Source of the DNA: Nitrospinae bacterium AH_259_B05_G02_I21
GTDB taxonomy: Bacteria; JADFOP01
DNA length: 64,000 bases
Assembly (NCBI GenBank): GCA_027717595.1
Contig: JALLOF010000004.1
Location: 35,999-99,998, forward strand
Reading direction: 5' to 3'
The notes beneath the pieces were generated by a model. The model searched no databases and was not told the origin of the DNA. It saw only the letters and a program-made list of their open reading frames with translations. The position numbers were made by a program, and so were the translations under genes. Shown in pieces: positions 48,319 through 58,011 of the stretch. Every line of letters begins with the position of its first letter. Position 1 is the stretch's first letter.

Positions 48319-50712
48319 TTAACGCCCTTTCGCAGGGAGGCGCAAAATAAACGTCACACCCTCGCCTTCGCGGTTGACGACCTCAATCGTCCCGCCGTGG
48401 CCCTCGATGACCCGCTTCGACAGCGCAAGGCCGAGGCCCGTCCCCTCCTCCTTGGTGGTGAAGAACGGATTGAAGATATTCTCGACCTCCTCCTGGGGAA
48501 CTCCACCGCCGGTATCGCTGACCGTGATGACCACCCCCTCGCCGTCGTCTTTAGGCCACGGCTCGGTCTGGACCGTTAGCGTCCCGCCGTTCGGCATAGC
48601 CTGCATGGCATTGGCGAAGAGGTTGATGAAGACCTGTTTGAGCTGTTGGCTGTCGGCCTCGATGGTGGGCGGGTCCGCCGAAAGCTGGACCTCGAGCACA
48701 ATCTTCTTATCCTGAAAGTCCTCACGGTAGATGTCGATCATGTCGCGCACGAGAGTGTCGATGCGGCAGGACTCGAGCGACGGCGGCACCTGCTTGGAGT
48801 AGGCCAGGACGTCCCCAAGCAGCGCCTCGAGGCGGTCCACCTCCCGAATGACGATTGAGGCGTAGTTCTTGTAGGGAAAGTCATCTTCGAGCTTGCGGTG
48901 GAGGCGGCGGGCGAAGCCCCCGATGGTGGCCAGCGGGTTTCGGATCTCGTGGGCCAGGCCGGCCGTCACCTCGCCCAGGGTCGCCATCCGCTCGGTCTCG
49001 ATAAGACGGCTCTGGACGGCGCCCAGCTCGCTGGTCAGCTCCTTGAGATTGTTGAAGAGCAGGAGGTTCTCCATCGCCAGCCCCGCGTGGTTGGCGAAGC
49101 GGGCGACGAAGTCGAGGTCCTCGTCGGTAATGGGTTTGCGGGTAAAGATGTTATCGACGACGATTACCCCCGTGACCCGGTCCTTGGCCGCCAGCGGGAC
49201 GGTGGCGAAGGCGTCGGCCCCAAGCTCTTCCAGGAACTCCTTGTCCACGAGGGAGTCGCTGCGGGCGTCGGTGATATTGAAGGGCCGCCGCTCGCGCACG
49301 GTGAGGCTCAAGACCTCATCGGACCGATCCAGGGGCACGCGAAGGCTCCTTGCCATCTGATCGAAGAGGTTCTCCCGCCCCTCCACCTGGTCGTCGGGAT
49401 CGGTGACCCACTCAAAGAGGCTTCGGCGCTCCTGGGCCAGTCGGCTCCAAATCTCGCCCGCCTCTTGCGCGCTATCGGGCCCCACCCCTCTGGCCCCCAC
49501 CAAGGCGTCGGCCTCCTCGTCCACCATGAGAATCATCGCCCGGTTGAACCCGAAACCATCGCCCAGGGTCACGCAGGATAAGATGATCTGGAGAAGCTTA
49601 CCCAGATTCATGGTAGTCCGCAGGGCGTTGGAGATCTCATAGAGGATCGACAGCTCCCGAATCTTCATCAGCTTCTCGCGGGCCAACCACTCCAGCCGCT
49701 CGTAAATGAAGGCGTTCTCGATCGAGGTGGACGCATGACTGGCGAAGGTGGACAGCAGACGCCGGTCGGCCGCCCTGAAGGGGACCACGCGATCCGTCTC
49801 CGCATCGCGCTTGTCGAAGACCGAGAGGGTCCCGGTGGCCCGGCCCTTGCTGATGATGGGCACACAAAGCATGGTCTGGAAGTCGATGCCCAGAACACCG
49901 GCATACCGAGGGTCGTCCCCAAGGTCGTTCACTATCAACGGCGTGGCCTGGGCCACCACCTCTCCTGTAACCCCCTCGCCGAGCTTGAGCGAGGGAATCT
50001 CTTCGAGCGGCAGGGACAGCCCGTAGGCGGCGTTGACAACGAGCTCATTGCGGTCGAAGTCCACGAGCCGAAGCACGCTAGCCGTCGCGCTGGAAAGCTC
50101 CGCGCTGCTGTGAACAATGAGATTCAAGACCTCGCTTAGGTCGAGGGTGGACGAGAGGGCCTGGCCCACCTCATAGAGGGCCGTAAGCTGGCTCAAGCGC
50201 TGGCGGGCCCGTTGGTAGAGCTGGGCGTGGTGAATGGCGCCGGATATCTGGTGGGCGACGGTCTGGAAGAACTCAACCTCACCGCCACTGTAATCCCGCT
50301 CCTCGAGAGCCTGGAGGTAGATGCATCCGATGGCTTTCTCCTTATCGAGAATGGGCGCACAGAGGATGGACTTATAGCGCTCCTCGCCCGTCTCGGGGAC
50401 GTAGAAGAAGCGCGGGTCCTTCGAGGCGTCCCGCAGGGCGATGGACTGCTTGGTGGCGACCACGGCGCCCGTGATGCCGACCCCCTGCTCGAGGCGGACC
50501 TGCCCTACCGCCTCGGGGTTTAGGCCCTTGGTGGCCTGGAGCACCAGGTCGCCGGTCTCTTCGTCGATGAGCATGATCGAGCAGACATCCGCCTGCAACT
50601 GCTCGCCCAACATCTCGACGATGCCGTCGAGGCGCTCCTGGAGATCCATCGTCGAGTTGGCGATCTTGGCCACCTCGCCGACGATATCAAGTTCCGAGCG
50701 CTTGGTAATCAC
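48319..50712 (-). CDS. Soluble histidine kinase with three GAF domains
   Basis: A 797-residue kinase starting with GTG at 50712. Three GAF sensor domains occupy about residues 20-165, 185-335 and 360-560 (repeating pattern ending in D..TGD.. or AP.. with central AG..G. turns), then a HisKA domain with the H-box TAGLAHEIRNPLATI (His near 587) and a HATPase domain (FINLFANAMQAM, DTGGGV, GTGLGLAL). No membrane helix is seen, so it senses cytoplasmic ligands such as cyclic nucleotides, redox or metabolites. Its partner is the adjacent receiver gene. It begins 14 bases after glgA. Confidence 0.92.
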   Translation of the reverse strand: MITKRSELDIVGEVAKIANSTMDLQERLDGIVEMLGEQLQADVCSIMLIDEETGDLVLQATKGLNPEAVGQVRLEQGVGITGAVVATKQSIALRDASKDPRFFYVPETGEERYKSILCAPILDKEKAIGCIYLQALEERDYSGGEVEFFQTVAHQISGAIHHAQLYQRARQRLSQLTALYEVGQALSSTLDLSEVLNLIVHSSAELSSATASVLRLVDFDRNELVVNAAYGLSLPLEEIPSLKLGEGVTGEVVAQATPLIVNDLGDDPRYAGVLGIDFQTMLCVPIISKGRATGTLSVFDKRDAETDRVVPFRAADRRLLSTFASHASTSIENAFIYERLEWLAREKLMKIRELSILYEISNALRTTMNLGKLLQIILSCVTLGDGFGFNRAMILMVDEEADALVGARGVGPDSAQEAGEIWSRLAQERRSLFEWVTDPDDQVEGRENLFDQMARSLRVPLDRSDEVLSLTVRERRPFNITDARSDSLVDKEFLEELGADAFATVPLAAKDRVTGVIVVDNIFTRKPITDEDLDFVARFANHAGLAMENLLLFNNLKELTSELGAVQSRLIETERMATLGEVTAGLAHEIRNPLATIGGFARRLHRKLEDDFPYKNYASIVIREVDRLEALLGDVLAYSKQVPPSLESCRIDTLVRDMIDIYREDFQDKKIVLEVQLSADPPTIEADSQQLKQVFINLFANAMQAMPNGGTLTVQTEPWPKDDGEGVVITVSDTGGGVPQEEVENIFNPFFTTKEEGTGLGLALSKRVIEGHGGTIEVVNREGEGVTFILRLPAKGR

Positions 50713-50725
50713 AAGGAGGTCTTCC

Positions 50726-52201
50726 TCATCGTCCGGCCGCCGCCTGCACCACCGCCCGCCTGTAGAGGGCCTCGTAGGCCCGGGCGGAGGCGTCCCAGGA
50801 GAAATCCTGCGCCATGGCCCGCTCCATCAAGCGTCGCCAGGCCCGCTGGTCAGCGTAGGCCTCGCAGGCCCGCTGGAGAGCCTGCACCATTGCCCGCTCC
50901 GAGTAGGAGCGAAACTTAAATCCCGTGCCCGTATCCCGGGCGGCACTGTAGTTGACGATGGTGTCCTGCAGGCCCCCCGTGGCTCGCACGATGGGTATGG
51001 TGCCGTACTTGAGCGAGTATAGCTGGTTGAGTCCACAGGGTTCATAGCGCGACGGCATAAGAAACATATCGGCGCCCGCCTCAATCCGGTGGGCCAGCCC
51101 TTCGTCGAAAGCCAGCGCGAGCCCAAGCTGCTTCGGATAGCGCTCGGCCACTTCACTAAGGGCCTCGTGGTAGACGGCCTCGCCGCTGCCGAGGATGGCG
51201 AGCTGGAGGCCGAGGGCCATGAGCCTCTCCATCGCCTCGACCACCAGGTCCAAGCCCTTTTGGGCGGCAAGGCGCGAGACGATGCCCACAAGCGGGACGG
51301 TTGCTTTCTCAGGCAGACCCATCTCCCTTTGCAGGGCCTGCTTGCAGACCGCTTTGCCCGAGAGGTCCTCGGGTGAATAGGTGGCCGCCAGGTGTGGGTC
51401 GCCCGCCGGATTCCAGACCCCGTAGTCGATGCCGTTGACGATGCCGAACAGATCGGCCGAGCGGCGGCGAAGCACCCCGTCGAGGCGGTGGCCGAACTCC
51501 TCGGTCTGGATCTCCTTGGCGTAGGTCTCGCTCACGGTGTTCAAGACATCGGCGAACATCAACCCCCCTTTGAGGAAGTTGATTTTGTCGTAGAACTCAA
51601 TCCCGTCGATGGTATAGATCTCCCAGCCGAGGCCCGTCAGGGGCATGTCCAGGTGCCAAAAGAGGCCCTGGTAGCCGAGGTTGTGGACGGAGAAGACCGT
51701 GGCAACTCCGGCCAAGGCCGGATCCTCGCCGTAGACGGTTTTTAGGTACACAGGCGTGAGGCCCGTCTGCCAGTCATTACAGTGGAGCACGTCGGGGTTT
51801 AAGCCGAGGGCCTTTATGGCTTCCACAACCCCCCTGGAGAAAAAGATAAACCGCTCGGCGTTGTCGGGATAGTCGCCCTCGGGTGTGCCGTATAGCGCAG
51901 GGCGGTCGTAATAGGAGGGCTTCTCGATAAAATAGATCGGCACCCCGCCGTCGAGGGCGCCCTCGAGCAGCTCGGCCTGCTCGATCCGCTCAGCTATGGG
52001 GACATCTATGGTCACGCCGAGCCGGCGCAGGCGGTGGCGCTCCACATCGACCATCTGATAGCGGGGCATTATGACAACGACCCGGTGGCCCAGTGCCAGC
52101 AAGGCTTTGGGCAGGGCACCGGCCACATCGGCCAGCCCACCGGTCTTGGCAAAGGGAGCAACCTCGCTGGCGGCGAGACAAATCTTAAGCGGCTCTCCCA
52201 T
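50726..52201 (-). CDS. glgA: Glycogen (starch) synthase, ADP-glucose type
   Basis: A 491-residue GT5 enzyme with a full-length GT-B fold. The KTGGLADVAG motif near residue 20 binds ADP-glucose, and the C-terminal half has GIVSRLAAQKGLDL and the SRYEPCGLNQLYSLKYG acceptor/donor segment. It elongates alpha-1,4-glucan. The ATG at 52201 follows CCCCCCC-flanked sequence with GGGGGGGAAGC. It sits between a galT-like gene and the sensor kinase, suggesting regulated storage-glucan synthesis; glgB and glgC are not in the window. Confidence 0.95.
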   Translation of the reverse strand: MGEPLKICLAASEVAPFAKTGGLADVAGALPKALLALGHRVVVIMPRYQMVDVERHRLRRLGVTIDVPIAERIEQAELLEGALDGGVPIYFIEKPSYYDRPALYGTPEGDYPDNAERFIFFSRGVVEAIKALGLNPDVLHCNDWQTGLTPVYLKTVYGEDPALAGVATVFSVHNLGYQGLFWHLDMPLTGLGWEIYTIDGIEFYDKINFLKGGLMFADVLNTVSETYAKEIQTEEFGHRLDGVLRRRSADLFGIVNGIDYGVWNPAGDPHLAATYSPEDLSGKAVCKQALQREMGLPEKATVPLVGIVSRLAAQKGLDLVVEAMERLMALGLQLAILGSGEAVYHEALSEVAERYPKQLGLALAFDEGLAHRIEAGADMFLMPSRYEPCGLNQLYSLKYGTIPIVRATGGLQDTIVNYSAARDTGTGFKFRSYSERAMVQALQRACEAYADQRAWRRLMERAMAQDFSWDASARAYEALYRRAVVQAAAGR

Positions 52202-52251
52202 CGATTAGCTTCCCCCCCACAGGGACCTGGATGGGTCGAAAGTGTTAGGTG

Positions 52252-52276
52252 GGCCCGCCTCTCAGAGAGGCGGGCC
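52252..52276 (-). terminator. Hairpin between the galT-like gene and glgA
   Basis: Twelve bases at 52252-52263 are the exact reverse complement of 52265-52276 with one base between; the real loop would be about 3 bases. No T-run follows, so it may be an mRNA processing or partial terminator site. Confidence 0.45.
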
Positions 52277-52284
52277 ACCGTGGC

Positions 52285-53283
52285 TTAGTCATTAGCCTCC
52301 CGCAAATACTCGGCGGCTTCCTCAGGAGGAGTCGGATTGATGTAAAACCCGGTGCCCCATTCGAATCCGGCGACCTTGGTCAGCTTGGGGATGATCTCTA
52401 TATGCCAGTGGTAGTATTCCAGGTTGAACGCCGTTACGGGCGATGTGTGGATAATCAAATTATACGGCGGATCAGACAGCACCGTGTCGAGCCGCCGCAT
52501 GGTGTCACGCAGGAGACTCGCCAGATAGTCGAAACCCACCTTCTCGCTGTCCTCGTAGTGGGAGATGTGCATCTTCGGCAGCACCCAGGTCTCGAACGGA
52601 AACCGGCTGGCGAAAGGGGTGAAGGCGATAAAGTTCTTGTTCTCGGTGATGATCCGGCTCTTGCTCATCTGCTCCTGGTGGATGATGTCGCAAAAGATGC
52701 ACCGCTCTTTATTGGCGAAGTGCGCCCTGGAGCCCTCCATCTCCTCGGCCACCCGCTTCGGGATGATGGGAAGGGCGATCATCTGCGTGTGGGGATGCTC
52801 CAGGCTCGCCCCGGCGGCGTCCCCGTGGTTCTTGAACGTCAGGATGTACTTGAACCGCGGATCTTGCTTGAGGTCTTCGATGCGCTCCTTGAAGGCCCAG
52901 AGGACCTCCTCCAGGTTGGCCTGAGACATCGTGGACCAGCTCGCCTCATGGTCGGGGGTTTCGATGATCACCTCGTGAGCCCCTATGCCGCTCATCATGT
53001 CGTACATCCCCTCACCGACCCGGCCCAGATCGCCTTCGACCATGAGCGCCGGAAATTTGTTCGGCACCACTCGGATGCGCCAACCCTCCGAGTTGGGTGC
53101 GGTCTCAGCCGGACGATACGCCAGCACCTCAGCCGGCGTCTTGTCCTCGTTCCCGGCGCAAAACGGGCAAAACCCCCTCTCCTTCGTGGGTTCCGGGGAG
53201 CTGAAGTCGACCGGCCGCTTGCCCCGCTCGGTGGCGATGATCACCCACCGGCCTATGATGGGGTCTCGACGAAGTTCAGGCAT
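52285..53283 (-). CDS. galT: GalT-type nucleotidylyltransferase (galactose-1-phosphate uridylyltransferase or ADP-glucose phosphorylase-like)
   Basis: I start at the ATG at 53283 behind GGGGGAG (332 residues). Two HIT-fold halves are present. CPFC-x2-NE near residue 40 and CIFCDI near 198 are zinc-type cysteine pairs, and EHPHTQMIALP carries the nucleotidylated His. GalT enzymes usually read S-x-PHPHGQ; the E-HPHTQ form here is nearer to the ADP-glucose phosphorylase branch. Substrate could be galactose-1-phosphate with UDP-glucose, or ADP-glucose. The latter would fit the following glgA gene. The residues around the active site cannot decide it alone. Confidence 0.8.
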   Translation of the reverse strand: MPELRRDPIIGRWVIIATERGKRPVDFSSPEPTKERGFCPFCAGNEDKTPAEVLAYRPAETAPNSEGWRIRVVPNKFPALMVEGDLGRVGEGMYDMMSGIGAHEVIIETPDHEASWSTMSQANLEEVLWAFKERIEDLKQDPRFKYILTFKNHGDAAGASLEHPHTQMIALPIIPKRVAEEMEGSRAHFANKERCIFCDIIHQEQMSKSRIITENKNFIAFTPFASRFPFETWVLPKMHISHYEDSEKVGFDYLASLLRDTMRRLDTVLSDPPYNLIIHTSPVTAFNLEYYHWHIEIIPKLTKVAGFEWGTGFYINPTPPEEAAEYLREAND

Positions 53284-53438
53284 CTTGAATCTCCCCCAGC
53301 GAGGGAACGGCAAAAGAGAAAGGACTACTCCTCAGCACCAGGCGACACAAGCCCACAATCGTCTTATCGTCATTCTAGGGAAGTTTAGACAGGACCGTCA
53401 ACGGGAAATATCAGGGCCGTCTAATGGGCTGAAATCCC

Positions 53439-53467
53439 TTGGTGCCGGACCGCCGATGTGCTAAACT
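53439..53467 (+). promoter_or_regulatory. Probable promoter of the tmk operon
   Basis: TTGGTG (53439-53444), a 17-base spacer and TAAACT (53462-53467) lie 36 bases upstream of the tmk start, divergent from galT. Confidence 0.4.
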
Positions 53468-53503
53468 TTCTCGAGTGAGCACTGGCTGACGCCTGGAGGC
53501 CGT

Positions 53504-54163
53504 GTGGCGGGGCAATTTGTCACTCTTGAGGGTGTTGATGGCAGCGGCAAGAGTACTGTTTTGAGCCACCTGGGCCAAGCCCTGGCGGCCCAAGGCTACC
53601 CGGTGGTCCTGACCCGCGAGCCGGGAGGGACCGACATCGGGCGGGCCATCCGGGCGGTGCTTCTTGATGTGGAATCGACCGGCATGAGCCCGCTGTGTGA
53701 GGCGATGCTCTATGCCGCCGATAGGGCCCAGCACGTCGCCGAGGTCATCCGGCCGGCGCTGGAGGCGGGAAATCTGGTCCTCTGCGACCGGTTTACAGAC
53801 TCCACGCTTGCCTACCAAAGCTTCGGTCGCGGTCTGGAGAGGGCATGGGTGGAGCAGCTGTGCGAAGTGGCCGCAGACGGGCTCGTGCCCGACAAGACCC
53901 TGTTGCTCGACCTTCCCGTGGAGGAGGGGTTTAGGCGCTTGGCTCACCGGCGGGCCACCCAGGATGAGGGCCGCCGCGAGGCCCGCCTCGATGAAGAGAC
54001 TATCGCTTTCCACCGCCGGGTGTACGCCGGCTATCGAGCGCTCGCCGAGGCCAGCCCGGATCGGTTCGTAATCGTCAACGCCTCTCGCCCCGTGGAGGAG
54101 GTGGTGCGGGCCTGCCTCGAGGTCCTCGCCCCCCTTCTGGCGTCCGTGGGGGCCGCCTCGTGA
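53504..54163 (+). CDS. tmk: Thymidylate kinase
   Basis: A 219-residue kinase starting with GTG at 53504. The P-loop EGVDGSGKST is near residue 9, the DRE-type motif is in LTREPGGTDIGRAIR, and DRFTDSTLAYQSFGRGL is the dTMP-binding DRY/F region, followed by a LID helix with RRATQDEGRR. It makes dTDP from dTMP. Its last bases overlap the start of holB, the usual tmk-holB pairing. Confidence 0.95.
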   Translation: MAGQFVTLEGVDGSGKSTVLSHLGQALAAQGYPVVLTREPGGTDIGRAIRAVLLDVESTGMSPLCEAMLYAADRAQHVAEVIRPALEAGNLVLCDRFTDSTLAYQSFGRGLERAWVEQLCEVAADGLVPDKTLLLDLPVEEGFRRLAHRRATQDEGRREARLDEETIAFHRRVYAGYRALAEASPDRFVIVNASRPVEEVVRACLEVLAPLLASVGAAS

Positions 54164-55170
54164 CGTTCCGCGACATCTTAGGCCACGATCGCGTTCTGGA
54201 GCGGCTACGCCGCTCCCTGGCCATCGGACGGGTGGCTCACGCATACCTCTTCGTAGGCCCCGAGGGGGTCGGCAAGGCGACCGTGGCGCGGGCCTTTGCC
54301 GCTGCGCTGACGTGTCCCGAGGAGCCGGGCGAGGGCTGCGGGGGGTGTCCGAGCTGCCGGAGGCTCAAGGCCGCCACCCACCCCGACGCCCACGTCGTGG
54401 AGCCCGACGGCCAGGAGGTGAAGATCGAGCAGGTCCGGGGCCTCCAGAAGGCTCTGGCCTACCGGCCCTCGATGGCCCGGTGCGCTGTGGCCATCTTGCC
54501 GCAGGCCGAGCGGCTCACCCTCCAGGCGGCCAACGCCCTGCTGAAGACCCTAGAGGAGCCCCCGGGCGAGACGGTCCTGGTGCTCGTGGCCCCGACGGCC
54601 TCGCTGTTGCCGCCGACGGTGGTCTCGCGGTGCGAGCTGGTGAGCTTCACGCCCCTGCCCCAGGAGGAGCTGGCCTCCTTCCTCGCAAGCCGGCGGGGGC
54701 TGACGCCCGAGGCCGCCGAGCTCACCGCCGCCCTGGCCGCCGGGCGCGTGGGGCTGGCCCTCGACTCCGAGGTGGGCGACCTGAAGGCCCTCCGGGAGCG
54801 GGCGTGGCAATACTTGACCTCGGCCGCCGAAGGCCCAGGCTCGGTGCTGGCCTGGAGCAAACACGGCTTAGAGGAGATGCGCCGGGGCCGCTCCAGCCTC
54901 AAGGCCGCAGGCCTGGAGCTCAACACAGCCCTGCTGAGCCTGGCCCGCGACGTGGTGGTGACGGCTGCGGGCCAACCCGATAGGCTCATCCACGTCGACC
55001 TGGCCGAGCAGTACGCCTCACTGCCCGCCGGAGGCCAGCCAGCGGCGGCCCAAGCCGTGTTTGAAGCCGTCCAGGCCGGGCGGGCTCAACTCGACCGGAA
55101 CCTCAATACCCAGCTGGTCTACGAGACGATGGGGCTCGCCATCGCCGAGGCCAACCGGGGTCGTACATAG
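54160..55170 (+). CDS. holB: DNA polymerase III delta' subunit
   Basis: A 336-residue clamp-loader subunit starting with GTG at 54160, overlapping tmk. The AAA+ fold shows AYLFVGPEGVGKATVA; the normal T/S after GK is Ala, consistent with delta' not hydrolysing ATP. A zinc module C-x6-CGGCPSC follows near residue 51, and the SRC motif is in VVSRCELVSF. With the other loader subunits it places the sliding clamp. The next gene, ricT, is 16 bases on. Confidence 0.92.
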   Translation: MTFRDILGHDRVLERLRRSLAIGRVAHAYLFVGPEGVGKATVARAFAAALTCPEEPGEGCGGCPSCRRLKAATHPDAHVVEPDGQEVKIEQVRGLQKALAYRPSMARCAVAILPQAERLTLQAANALLKTLEEPPGETVLVLVAPTASLLPPTVVSRCELVSFTPLPQEELASFLASRRGLTPEAAELTAALAAGRVGLALDSEVGDLKALRERAWQYLTSAAEGPGSVLAWSKHGLEEMRRGRSSLKAAGLELNTALLSLARDVVVTAAGQPDRLIHVDLAEQYASLPAGGQPAAAQAVFEAVQAGRAQLDRNLNTQLVYETMGLAIAEANRGRT

Positions 55171-55186
55171 CAGAAGGAGGATCGGC

Positions 55187-56014
55187 ATGATTACCCTCGT
55201 AGGCGTTCAACTTCCCGACCACGGCAGAATTTCCCAATACGAGGACCCCAGCCTCTCGCTCTCCATCGGCGACCCCTGCGTCGTTGAGCGCGGACCCGGT
55301 GAGTTCGCCTTCGGCCACATGGCCAGCAACTACATGCGCCTGCCGCAGCATGCCGTGACGTGGAAGCCGCCGAGGGTCCTGCGCAAGGCCACCGAGCACG
55401 ACCTCAAGAGGCAATCGCACAACGAGCAGATGGAACGCGAGGCGGTCGTCTTCTGCAAGCAGCGCATCGAGGAACACCGGCTACAGATGAATCTGGAGAA
55501 GGTCTTCTTCGCCTTCGACGGCGAGAAGACCATGTTCTACTACACCGCCGAGGACCGGATCGATTTCCGCCAGCTCGTGCGCGATCTGGCCAGGGAGTTC
55601 AAGGTCCGGATCGAGATGCGCCAGATCGGGGCCCGGGACCTTGCGGGGATGACGGGCGGGTGCGACTCGTGCGGCGAACAGCTCTGTTGCACCCGCAACC
55701 TCAAGGAATTCAAGCCTGTCCCCATCCGTGCGGCCAAAGACCAAAACCACACCGGGAACCCGGACAAGCTCACCGGAGTGTGTGGGCGTCTCAAGTGCTG
55801 CATTCTCTACGAACACCCAACCTACGCCGCCGTCAAGGGCTCCATGCCGGGCCCGGGCAAAACGGTGCGCCTGCCCGAGGGGAAAGGCCGCGTCGCCAAG
55901 ATCGACATCTTTCGAGAAGAGGTGCTCGTCAACCTCGATGATGGGAGGCAGGTGGCCGTGCGCGGGGACCGCGGTTCTCGCCGTGTGGTTCCCGACGAGC
56001 CCGCCGACGGGTAG
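55187..56014 (+). CDS. ricT: RicT-like PSP1 domain protein
   Basis: I place the start at the ATG at 55187, directly after AAGGAGGATCGGC; the product has 275 residues. The PSP1 domain spans about 40-130, and a cysteine cluster follows (CDSCGEQLCC near residue 163 and CGRLKCCILYEHP near 200), which in relatives binds Fe-S. RicT/YaaT proteins act with RicA/RicF in mRNA maturation in Bacillus; partners here are unknown. The location between holB and metG is conserved in many bacteria. Confidence 0.92.
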   Translation: MITLVGVQLPDHGRISQYEDPSLSLSIGDPCVVERGPGEFAFGHMASNYMRLPQHAVTWKPPRVLRKATEHDLKRQSHNEQMEREAVVFCKQRIEEHRLQMNLEKVFFAFDGEKTMFYYTAEDRIDFRQLVRDLAREFKVRIEMRQIGARDLAGMTGGCDSCGEQLCCTRNLKEFKPVPIRAAKDQNHTGNPDKLTGVCGRLKCCILYEHPTYAAVKGSMPGPGKTVRLPEGKGRVAKIDIFREEVLVNLDDGRQVAVRGDRGSRRVVPDEPADG

Positions 56015-56023
56015 GGTTGCGCA

Positions 56024-57976
56024 ATGGGTGACCCTCCGGCGGCCAAGACCTTTTACGTCACGACCCCCATCTACTACGTCAACGACGTCCCCCACATCGG
56101 CCACGCCTACACCACTCTGTCCGCCGACGTGCTGGCCCGCTACCACCGCCTCAGAGGCCGGGAGGTCTTCTTTCTCACCGGCACCGATGAGCACGGCCAG
56201 AAGGTCCAACGCTCGGCCGCCGAGCAGGGGCTCGAGCCCATTGAACTCGCCGACCGCACCGTGGAGCGCTTCCAAGCCATCTGGGAGGCCCTGCACATCT
56301 CCAACGACGACTTCATCCGGACCACCGAGCCGCGCCACCGCCGGGCGGTTGAGGCCATCTTTCGCCGCATCGACGAGGCGGGCGACATCTACCCCGGCGA
56401 GTACGAGGGGCTCTACTGTGTGCCGTGCGAGACCTTCTGGACGGAGCTCCAGGTGGGAGAGGGCGGGTGCCCCTCCTGCGGGCGGCCCGTGGAGACGGTT
56501 CGGGAAAAGAGCTACTTCTTCCGGATGAGCCGGTATGAGAAGCGGCTGCTCGAGCACATCGAGCGCCACCCGGAGTTCATCCAGCCCGAGTCCCGCCGCA
56601 ACGAGATTCTCTCCTTCGTTCGCCAGGGCCTGAAAGACCTTTCCATAAGCCGGACCACGTTCGATTGGGGCCTTCCCGTGCCGACCGACCCCTCCCACGT
56701 CCTCTACGTATGGTTCGACGCGCTGACGAACTACCTGACAGCCCCCGGGCTTGGGACCGACCCGGAGCGCTTCGAGCGCATCTGGCCAGCCGACGTCCAC
56801 CTCATCGGCAAGGACATCCTCCGCTTCCACGCCGTCTACTGGCCGACCTTCCTCATGGCCGCGGGCCTGCCCCTGCCTCGGGTCGTCTTCGGCCACGGCT
56901 GGTGGACGGTGGAGGGCCAGAAGATGTCCAAGAGCCTGCGCAACGTGGTCGATCCCCTCTGGCTCATCGAGACCTACGGGGTGGACGCCGTGCGCTACTT
57001 CCTGCTTAGGGAAGTTTCCTTCGGCGCCGACGGCGACTTCTCCCACAGAGCCTTCATCGGCCGGCTCAACGCCGATCTGGCCAACGACCTGGGCAACCTC
57101 CTGTCGCGCACCGTGGGGATGATTCAAAAGTACTGCGACGGGGTCGTGCCCGAGCCCTCGGAGGAGACCGCTCTGGAGGTGGCCTTCCGGGAGCGGGCCG
57201 AGGCGGTGATGGTAGCCCAGGACGGCTTCATGGCCCAATGCGCCTTCCAAAAGGCACTTATCAACATCTTCGAGCTAGTGGCAGCGGCCAACAAGTACGT
57301 CGACGAGACGGCCCCGTTCAAGCTCGCCAAGCGCGAGGCCGACCGGCCCCGGCTTCGGACCGTCCTCTACACGCTGGCCGAGGGCCTGAGGTTTCTGCGC
57401 CTCCTTACCGATCCGTACATGCCGACGACAGCCGCCAAGATCGGCTGCCAGCTCGGCATCCCGGCGCTAGAGCCAGGCCGACCCTTCAACGAGGTCTCGC
57501 GCTGGGGCGGCACCGAGGGGGGCCAGACCATACACGAGGGCCCGAAGCTCTTCCCCCGCATCGAAGAGGACCGGGCGGTGGCCATCCACGAGGAGGTGGC
57601 CCGCCTGGCCGATGCCGAAGAGGCCCCGCCAGAGGAGGATGCCGTGGAGGAGATTGGTATCGAGGAGTTCCAGCGGGTTTCGCTCCGGACGGCCCGAATC
57701 GTCGCGGCCGAGCCGGTCCCCAAATCCAAAAAGCTCCTCAAGCTTACCGTAGAGGTCGGCGGGGGCGAGCAGCGCCAGCTCGTCGCCGGCATAGCCCAGG
57801 ACTACACCCCCGAGGCCCTGGTGGGCAAATCGGTCGTCGTGGTAACGAACCTCAAGCCCGCCCGCCTCATGGGCGTAGAGAGCCAGGGCATGGTGCTCGC
57901 CGGGGAGACGCCGGAGGGCAAGGTCGTGCTGGCCACCTTCGACGAGCCCCTTGAGCCGGGCTGCGTGGTCAAGTAA
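56024..57976 (+). CDS. metG: Methionyl-tRNA synthetase
   Basis: A 650-residue class I synthetase starting with ATG at 56024. HIGH is present as HIGHAYTTL near residue 26, and KMSKS as GQKMSKSLRN. The zinc knuckle CVPC-x14-CPSC is near residue 134. A helical anticodon domain and a C-terminal EMAP-II/OB tRNA-binding domain (RIVAAEPVPKSKKLLKLTVEVGG) follow. It charges initiator and elongator Met-tRNAs. It precedes tatD by 35 bases. Confidence 0.97.
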   Translation: MGDPPAAKTFYVTTPIYYVNDVPHIGHAYTTLSADVLARYHRLRGREVFFLTGTDEHGQKVQRSAAEQGLEPIELADRTVERFQAIWEALHISNDDFIRTTEPRHRRAVEAIFRRIDEAGDIYPGEYEGLYCVPCETFWTELQVGEGGCPSCGRPVETVREKSYFFRMSRYEKRLLEHIERHPEFIQPESRRNEILSFVRQGLKDLSISRTTFDWGLPVPTDPSHVLYVWFDALTNYLTAPGLGTDPERFERIWPADVHLIGKDILRFHAVYWPTFLMAAGLPLPRVVFGHGWWTVEGQKMSKSLRNVVDPLWLIETYGVDAVRYFLLREVSFGADGDFSHRAFIGRLNADLANDLGNLLSRTVGMIQKYCDGVVPEPSEETALEVAFRERAEAVMVAQDGFMAQCAFQKALINIFELVAAANKYVDETAPFKLAKREADRPRLRTVLYTLAEGLRFLRLLTDPYMPTTAAKIGCQLGIPALEPGRPFNEVSRWGGTEGGQTIHEGPKLFPRIEEDRAVAIHEEVARLADAEEAPPEEDAVEEIGIEEFQRVSLRTARIVAAEPVPKSKKLLKLTVEVGGGEQRQLVAGIAQDYTPEALVGKSVVVVTNLKPARLMGVESQGMVLAGETPEGKVVLATFDEPLEPGCVVK

Positions 57977-58011
57977 TCCCACCCCCCCCCAAGGCCCTGC
58001 CGAGGCAACCC

